This document shows, piece after piece, positions 58,190 through 64,000 of a DNA stretch of 64,000 bases. Positions within the stretch are counted from its first letter, which is position 1, and each line of letters opens with the position of its first letter. The DNA comes from Monoplex corrugatus (Eukaryota; Mollusca; Gastropoda; Littorinimorpha; Ranellidae): contig JAPXFY010000023.1 of assembly GCA_030674185.1 (NCBI GenBank), forward strand, positions 9,721,412-9,785,411, written 5' to 3'. The notes under the pieces were generated by a model. The model was not told where the DNA came from, made no database searches, and saw only the letters and a list, made by a program, of their open reading frames with translations. The translations under genes were made by a program, and so were the position numbers.

Positions 58190-58495
58190 AACAAGTGTGA
58201 CTGCCCGCGTTCAAGCAAACAGGAACCAGAAAAAAACATGAAAGAAGAATATGAACGCGTATTTAATACAACAAAACAAGACAGGCGCAAATTTTCGGCC
58301 AACTGGCCTTTGTCAAGTGTAAGATTACAAACAAACAAACACTAGATACAAGACAGGTACAAAAAAAATGTATCTAGTGTTTGTTTGTTTGTAATCTTAC
58401 GCTTGACAAAGGCTAGTTGGCCGAAAATTTGCGCCTGTCTTGTTTTGTTGTATTAAATACGTGTTCATATTCTTCTTTTGTGTTTTTTTTCTGGA
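58190..58495. repeat. Foldback repeat with ~130-bp arms
   Basis: The left arm runs AACAGGAACCAGAAAAAAAC ... GGCGCAAATTTTCGGCCAAC ... ACAAACAAACAAACACTAGA. The right arm is its complement (TCTAGTGTTTGTTTGTTTGT ... TTGGCCGAAAATTTGCGCC ... TTTTTTCTGG). The centre is at about 58352. Relatives lie at 39060-39320 and 60090-60360. Confidence 0.85.
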
Positions 58496-59172
58496 TCATA
58501 GAAGTGAAGTTCAGGAAGCTGGAGACATATCAAGACTGCTACTGTCATTCTCTACTGTAAGTCATCATTGAGGCCAGTACCATAAAGATAATTGTTATAA
58601 TTATGATACAAATGGGACGTACGTTGTAGCTTTCATTCTGACTCATAGAAGTGAAGAATAGTGACATTCTTGTTAAAGTCTCAAACCGATACCATAAAGA
58701 TAACTGTAATAATTATGATACAAATGGGGCCTAGGTTGGTGCTTTCATTCCGACTCGTAGAAGTGAAGAATAATGACATTCTTGTGTGAAGAATAATATA
58801 ATGACATTCTTGTTTGACAGTCTCAGTTTCACTGTCATCCGTTATGGAGAGACTGAGTAGTAATTAATTTTGCAGCACGCAAAACATGTCCTCACTGTGA
58901 TGAGTCATGAATTCATTTAGCAGTATGCCATATCTCTTACTGGAGTGTACTATTTCTCTGTTCCAAGTTTGGAGTTTGGGTAAGATGGATTCATAGCACT
59001 CAGAGTTCTATTCTGTCCTTCACCCAAACCTGCCAATGATTATCTGTCAAGACTCCTTGGCCTACTCAGTACCCTATGCACTGGCATAAGGTCTTAAAAC
59101 TGGGAGGGGGAGGGGGCGGGGAGGGATAAGCCTTTGAAACAATAAGCTGATATCACCAGAATGATTAGACCA

Positions 59173-59333
59173 TTAACGCTTTGACTCCCCCACACTATCC
59201 ACCAGCTGCAAAAACTTAACCTTTTGACTCCCTCTCCTATTCACCAGCTTCCTGCAGGAAGCTGGTGGACAGGGGGAGGGAGTGAAAGGGTTAAGAGTTT
59301 GCTTTGTTAGCATGGTTGACAATGCAGGATGCT
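59173..59333. mobile_element. TTAA double-hairpin element, copy L (truncated by duplication breakpoint)
   Basis: The left junction is identical to copy M (GATTAGACCATTAAC). The right arm stops at CAGGATGCTGG, where the second unit of a 488-bp tandem duplication starts. Confidence 0.82.
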
Positions 59334-59454
59334 GGAGAGACAGACAGAGTAGTAATTAATTTGCAGCATGCCAAACATGTCCTCACTGCGACTAGTCATG
59401 AATTCATTTTGCAGCATGCCATATCTCTTACTGCAGTGAGCCACTTCTCTGTTC

Positions 59455-59950
59455 CAAGTCTGGAGTTTGGGTACGAGGGATTCATAGCACTCAGAGAATT
59501 CTACTATGTCCTTCACCCAAATCTGCCAATGATTATCTGTCAAGACTCCTTGAACCTACTCAAAACGTCTTGAAACTGGGAGGGGGATGGAGGGGGAATA
59601 AATCTTTGAAACACTAAGCTGGTACCACCAGAATGATTAGACCATTAACCCTTTGACTCCCACACCCTATCCACCAGCTGCAAAAACTTAACCTTTTGAC
59701 TCCCTCCCCTAACCACCAGCTTCCTGCAGGAAGCTGGTGGATAGGGGGAGGGAGTCAAAGGGTTAAGTTTTTGCTTTGCTAGCATGGTTGACAATGCAGG
59801 ATGCTGGTGGACAGGGTACAGGGGGTCAAAAGGTTAAGATGGGCAGCAAACAGGCCAGTTTGAATAAGTTGTAGTGTTGGAACTGAATTCAATAAATCAG
59901 ATCATTAATCCATGGCTCTACCACTTGAACCAACCAGCCAGCGCTGTTCC
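59455..59950 (-). mobile_element. SINE-A copy carrying hairpin element M
   Basis: On the reverse strand it begins with a tRNA-like head, GGTTCAAGTGGTAGAGCC (A box) and GAATTCAGTTCC (B box-like), at 59945-59885. The body resumes left of the hairpin insert. The head gives the family's origin as tRNA-derived. Confidence 0.75.
59645..59837. mobile_element. TTAA double-hairpin element, copy M (with readable TSD)
   Basis: Full-length copy inside a SINE. The left junction is ACCATTAACCCTTTG and the right is AAAAGGTTAAGATGGGCAGC. The related SINE at 39664-39790 has ACATTAAGATGGGCAGC with no insert, so TTAA is present once when empty and twice when filled. Confidence 0.9.
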
Positions 59951-60089
59951 AGATCTCTGCCCAGACATCAGCATGCACTGACAAGTTTTCCTCACTGTAT
60001 AAAACCCTAAGCCTCCTTAAGACACACAGTAAAGCTGAACACACGATGACTCTTGATTTCACCGTATAACTGAAAGGCATCAAGAACTC

Positions 60090-60465
60090 CAAACAAGTGT
60101 GACTGCCCACATTCAAGCAAACAGGAATCAGAAAAAAAAACACGAAAAAAGAATCAGAACGTGTATTTAACACAACTAGACAAGATGGGCGCAAATTTTC
60201 GGCCAACTGGCCATTGTCAGACGTAGTCGTAAGGTCACAAACAAACACCAAATACAAAAATTAGAAGAAAAAGACTGAAACTTCCCTGTTGCTTCGTCCA
60301 GTGGAGAAAAGGACTAAAAAAATCAATCCCTTTTTCCTGTTTTTTTCTGGTTCCTGTAAGGTAAAAAAGACTGAAACTTCCCTGTTGCTTCATCCAGTGG
60401 GAGAAAAGGACTAAAAATAAACCAATTCCTTTTTCGTATTTTTTTCTGGTTCCTGTAAGGTGTCA
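60090..60465. repeat. Relative of the foldback repeat with a ~105-bp tandem duplication
   Basis: Left part as in 58190 (GCGCAAATTTTCGGCCAACT). Then AAAAGACTGAAACTTCCCTG ... TTTCTGGTTCCTGTAAGGT occurs twice, at about 60267 and 60362. Confidence 0.7.
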
Positions 60466-60469
60466 ATAA

Positions 60470-61225
60470 AGTTGATACCACTGCTGTAGTAAACAACAGA
60501 ACTGAAGTTAAATCTGCATACTTTCTGTGACTACAGTCTATTTCATAAACACTTACATTTACATAAACTTTAAATTGTTGGTCTCCTTACTGGTGGGTCT
60601 CTCACTCAGTCCAGCTCTACTAGAACCATTTGAATTTTGATTAATGTTGCTAGTACTAGTGGGGGCTTAGTTGACAATGTTCTTAGTAAGTTGGATCAGA
60701 ACGAGCACTGAGACTAACTGAATGGGGTTGGTGGTGTGTTGGGGAGCCTGAATGAGCAGCACAGAGACGATGGCATTGAGACTGTACAGAAAATGCAACA
60801 GCAAAAACCAAACCAAAAATAAACCACAAACAACAACAGCAACAACAACAATGAAAACGCACACAGCAAAAAAACAACCCAAAACAAAACAAAACACAAA
60901 ACAAAATCCAAAAAACAAAAAGCAACCACCTACCTCACTTAAATGAGCATTTGTCTTAAATGTCTTACAATGAACTGAAGTTACAGAACTTTACGACCTA
61001 AGCTCTACTAAGATCAAAGACATGGAAACTGAGGTGAAACACACAATGTATTCTCTGCATCTTTCTGCTATGCTTATCTGTTCTGCTCTATTGCTCTGTT
61101 GCAAACAAACTGCACACAACAGACATTCTTTTCCTCATTGTTTCACATCCTTAAAGTCAGACTGACTGAGCGATATGAGCATCAGCTTGATCAAGTTGAT
61201 GCCCAATTCCCTAACTATAATTGCT
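60470..61225. other. No gene recognised
   Basis: Contains an A/C-rich stretch (60790-60930) whose frames are compositional. The rest is featureless. Confidence 0.5.
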
Positions 61226-61229
61226 TTCT

Positions 61230-62060
61230 TACGTTCTGTAAGCCTTACTGAGCCATGTAAGCACAAGGCTGAAACCGAGTTCCCGTTTACACTTGCTGTC
61301 TTGATCCTAAACCTCACTGAGGCAATGTGAGCACAAGCCTGACACTGAGTTCTCGTTTACACTTGCTGACTTAATCCCAAGCCTCACTGAGCAATGTGAA
61401 CACAAGCCTGACACTGAGTTCCCCGTTTATATTTGCTGTTTTAATCCTAAGCCTCACTGAGCGATGTGAACACAAGCCTGACACTGAGTTCCCCGTTTAT
61501 ACTTGCTGTCTTAATCCCAAGCCTCAATGAGCAACATGAACAAAAGGTGTCTTAATCCTAAGCTCACTGAGCAATGTGAACATAAGCTGTCTTAATCCTA
61601 AACAATGAGCAACATGAACATAAGGTGTCTTAATTCCAAGCCTCACTGAGCAATGTGAACATAAGCTGTCTTAATCCTAAGCCTCATTCCATCACTGAGC
61701 AATGTGAACATAAGCTGTCTTAATCCTAAGCCTCACTGAGCAATGTGAACATAAGCTGTCTTAATCCTAAGCCTCACTGAGCAATGTGAACATAAACCAT
61801 CTTAATCCGAAGCCTCACTGAGCAATGCGAACATAAGCTGTCTTAATCCTAAGCCTCACTGAGCAATGTGAAGGTAAGCTGTCTTAATCCCAAGCCTCAC
61901 TGAGCAATGTGAAGGTAAGCTGTCTTAATCCCAAGCCTCACTGAGCAATGTGAACATAAGCCTGACACCGAGTTCCCCATAAATTTGCACTTGCTGTCTT
62001 AATCATAAACCTCACTGAGCATTGTGAACACAAGCTGTCTTAATTCTGAGCCTCACTGAG
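61230..62060. repeat. Minisatellite with 41-bp and ~70-bp unit forms, 3' of the SOCS-box gene
   Basis: The 70-bp form (GCCTCACTGAGCAATGTGAA CACAAGCCTGACACTGAGTT CCCCGTTTA...) occupies 61230-61520. The 41-bp form (CCTCACTGAGCAATGTGAAC ATAAGCTGTCTTAATCCTAA G) occupies 61545-62060 and looks like a deletion derivative. It ends within 60 bp of the SOCS-box stop codon, so it probably lies in the 3'-UTR. Confidence 0.88.
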
Positions 62061-62107
62061 CAGAGGGAGCAAGAGTTGTTCCCTGTTTTTCCTTGTTGTT
62101 ACATGCC

Positions 62108-63397
62108 CTAAGCTTCGCTGTGACTCAGCGAAGTCAGTACAGGCTTGACACTGGGTTCCCTGCGATGCTGCATAAAGTCCAGAAGCTTGAGGGGCAGTGG
62201 CAACTTGCTCAGGTCTTGCACACTCACCAGATGCAGCAAAGCACGACGACACAATTCCTGGAGCGTAGCCACACGAAGAGGCAGCTTGTAGACAAAAACC
62301 TTACGCTTGTAGTGGCAGTTACGCATGACAGAGATGCACGCTTCGCTTGGCGAGAAGCGAGGGAACACCTGAAGGTTGATGACTTCCGACACAGGCCAGT
62401 AGCAGCCTCTGGCATCCAGCTGCATGAGGACAGACACTTGTGGAAAACTCAGAACCACTACATAGTTGGTAAAGTACTCTCGACTGTGAACTGGGTGCAC
62501 ACAGCGAACTGCAAGAAAATGTCCAGAATTGCTGGTTCTGATCTGTTGAATGTCAGCTGGCAAGTTAAGATTCGAGAACTGCTCTTTCACTGGCCAGTCC
62601 CCCATACAAGAACGTATCTCGATGTCACGAGCAAGTCCCAGAATCATGGTGTCATCACCCAGAAGGGGGTTAAAGGTCAGAACGTGAGCCCGCAGAAATC
62701 CTGGGATATGGGAGACGTTAATCACACTGGCACCTTTACACAGGAGTAAGTTTTGAATGACGTAAATGTCTGGATGCACCACAATTCGTGTCAGGTGATC
62801 AGGCCGCAACAGGATACGCGTTTTGGATGGGGAGATGTAAACTTCGTACCAGCGTCGTGTGTGGTATAGGACCAGAAAGTGACCAAGGCACGTCTGTTTA
62901 TGGAGGTCCATGATGTAGAATTTTCCTGTCACAAAATGACGATCCGAGTTCACCTGGAGCACCGCTGTATTTCCTCGACAAGCCACCACACTGCACTCTC
63001 GATGTCGACGATTGTGTCGAGAATGAAACCAAGCATGTCTTCTAATATGTTCATTTGAAATAGGGATGCGAGGGACCTTGACAGTGTAACTGACCATCAC
63101 TGACTTTTCCTTCAATTGGATTTCATTGTTGGATTTCCACATGACACTAAAATATCGTCCTTCTGTCGTGTCAGGTTTGACCAAAATACCGTATCGTTGG
63201 TGCGAATCACGCTGTGTGGTATAATCAGCGCGGTCTGTGAATCCACACATTGTATGGTGGGTACGTGTCCACTTGCCGTAAGAACAGACGTGCAGCAACT
63301 GGCCGCGTTTGCCATCTGTCATTCTGTGATAAAACTCCTGGTGCTGTGATTCTGTGGAGATTTCATCTCCTTGGTGATGTGTGCAAGAGATTCCCAT
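62108..63397 (-). CDS. SOCS-box protein (429 aa, 3'-terminal exon or whole gene)
   Basis: The C-terminus carries a clear SOCS box. The Elongin B/C-binding BC box TLQELCRRALL is at about residues 378-388, and the Cullin-5 box LPLPLKLLDFM at about 399-409. Proteins of this design are substrate receptors of Cullin-5 ubiquitin ligases. The preceding ~300 residues are rich in short beta-strand-like segments and may form a propeller-like substrate domain; no family is recognised. A TGA lies in frame four codons upstream of the ATG. Possible acceptors (TTTGTCCAG, GCAAGCAG, GAGACAG) lie just before it, so upstream exons beyond 63430 are possible and the N-terminus is uncertain. No frameshift is seen. 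Confidence 0.75.
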   Translation of the reverse strand: MGISCTHHQGDEISTESQHQEFYHRMTDGKRGQLLHVCSYGKWTRTHHTMCGFTDRADYTTQRDSHQRYGILVKPDTTEGRYFSVMWKSNNEIQLKEKSVMVSYTVKVPRIPISNEHIRRHAWFHSRHNRRHRECSVVACRGNTAVLQVNSDRHFVTGKFYIMDLHKQTCLGHFLVLYHTRRWYEVYISPSKTRILLRPDHLTRIVVHPDIYVIQNLLLCKGASVINVSHIPGFLRAHVLTFNPLLGDDTMILGLARDIEIRSCMGDWPVKEQFSNLNLPADIQQIRTSNSGHFLAVRCVHPVHSREYFTNYVVVLSFPQVSVLMQLDARGCYWPVSEVINLQVFPRFSPSEACISVMRNCHYKRKVFVYKLPLRVATLQELCRRALLHLVSVQDLSKLPLPLKLLDFMQHRREPSVKPVLTSLSHSEA

Positions 63398-63429
63398 CCT
63401 GTCTCCTCACTGCTTGCAGCACTCTGGAC

Positions 63430-64000
63430 AAAGTGGAAAAATAATTATAATATTAATAAAAATTCATTTACATATTGTACACAGTCCATGCAATGCAAGC
63501 TTGTCGCACTTTATACGCCAGAACATTATCAAGTGAGCATGTAATAGAACACAATGAAAGAAGAAATGAAAATAATACTAAAAGCATACAGGAGAGTACC
63601 CCTTCCACCTCCCCCCCCCCCTTTTTTTTTTTTTTCTAAGAAAACAATCTCTTGAATGCTATAAACTTTCGGACTGAAATATGGGGTGGGTGGGGGTGGT
63701 ATAATCGCTGTATCTATCTGAATCATAATGAAACCTTTTCAGAATTAATGTAAAAATGTAACCCACAATTTGATGTTCACATAAATATGCACAAAGATTC
63801 ACTATCTAATAAGCCTCCTAAGAAAATGTGTTTTCATAAATGCAAACTGGAAAAACTCTAATGAACACCATTTGTTTTAGAAGATACCTTACAATAAAAT
63901 ACTACACAAAAGAATACACTGTAAAATTGGTGTGAAACTTTCACACAATTTTTGAGAAAAATGGCTGCCTTATCTACCACTGGTTTCAGATGAATTATTT
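63430..64000. other. Upstream of the SOCS-box frame; no exon identified
   Basis: Includes a C13/T13 tract at 63610-63640 and A-T rich sequence. If the SOCS-box gene has upstream exons, they lie here or beyond the window. Confidence 0.45.

Larger units (their letters stand above)
58846..59840. repeat. Tandem segmental duplication, 488-bp offset
   Basis: Unit 1 is 58846-59333 and unit 2 starts at 59334. Shared blocks include GAGTAGTAATTAATTT, AAACATGTCCTCACTG, ATGCCATATCTCTTACTG, CTCTGTTCCAAG, GAATGATTAGACCATTAAC and the hairpin element. Divergence is roughly 10%. Confidence 0.88.

Overview
The window is animal nuclear DNA, most likely from a gastropod mollusc. It has long introns, dense micro- and minisatellites, tRNA-headed SINEs, RTE-type LINE debris and a Tc1 element. 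The order is inferred from the HSC70 protein and the repeat style; the sequence does not prove a species.

Layout. 1-9.6 kb: CA/GT/GA microsatellites, a decayed RTE LINE (+), SINE fragments, and a 5'-truncated LINE reverse transcriptase (-). 10.15-33.9 kb: a complete constitutive HSC70 (HSPA8-type) gene on + with one non-coding and eight coding exons (651 aa, ending EEVD). Its promoter is a 45-bp tandem duplication carrying two perfect heat-shock elements. Introns 4 and 6 each carry an apparently functional U14 (SNORD14) box C/D snoRNA, and intron 3 carries a decayed copy. Intron 4 is stretched to 11.8 kb by two related DNA transposons: 14572-21104 (6.5 kb) and 22416-25712 (3.3 kb). Both have 16-bp terminal inverted repeats starting TAGGTA and 7-bp target-site duplications. 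The larger encodes a spliced transposase-like protein of about 1,300 aa with a DDE/CxxH core, broken by four single-base frameshifts. The smaller keeps only a 72-aa two-exon reading frame. Intron 7 carries a 1.6-kb Tc1 (DD34E) element.

34-62 kb is gene-poor. It holds at least nine tandem-repeat arrays, SINEs, LINE 3' ends, a retrocopied poly(A) insert with a 14-bp duplication, a 488-bp segmental duplication, and most of the 13 copies of a TTAA-inserting double-hairpin element. That element's target-site duplication can be read directly against an empty paralogous site. 62.1-63.4 kb: a SOCS-box protein gene on -, with a minisatellite just downstream; upstream exons may lie beyond the window.

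The strongest candidates for something undescribed are the TAGGTA/7-bp transposon family in HSC70 intron 4 and the composite TTAA double-hairpin family. The intronic U14 genes show that HSC70 also serves as a snoRNA host here.
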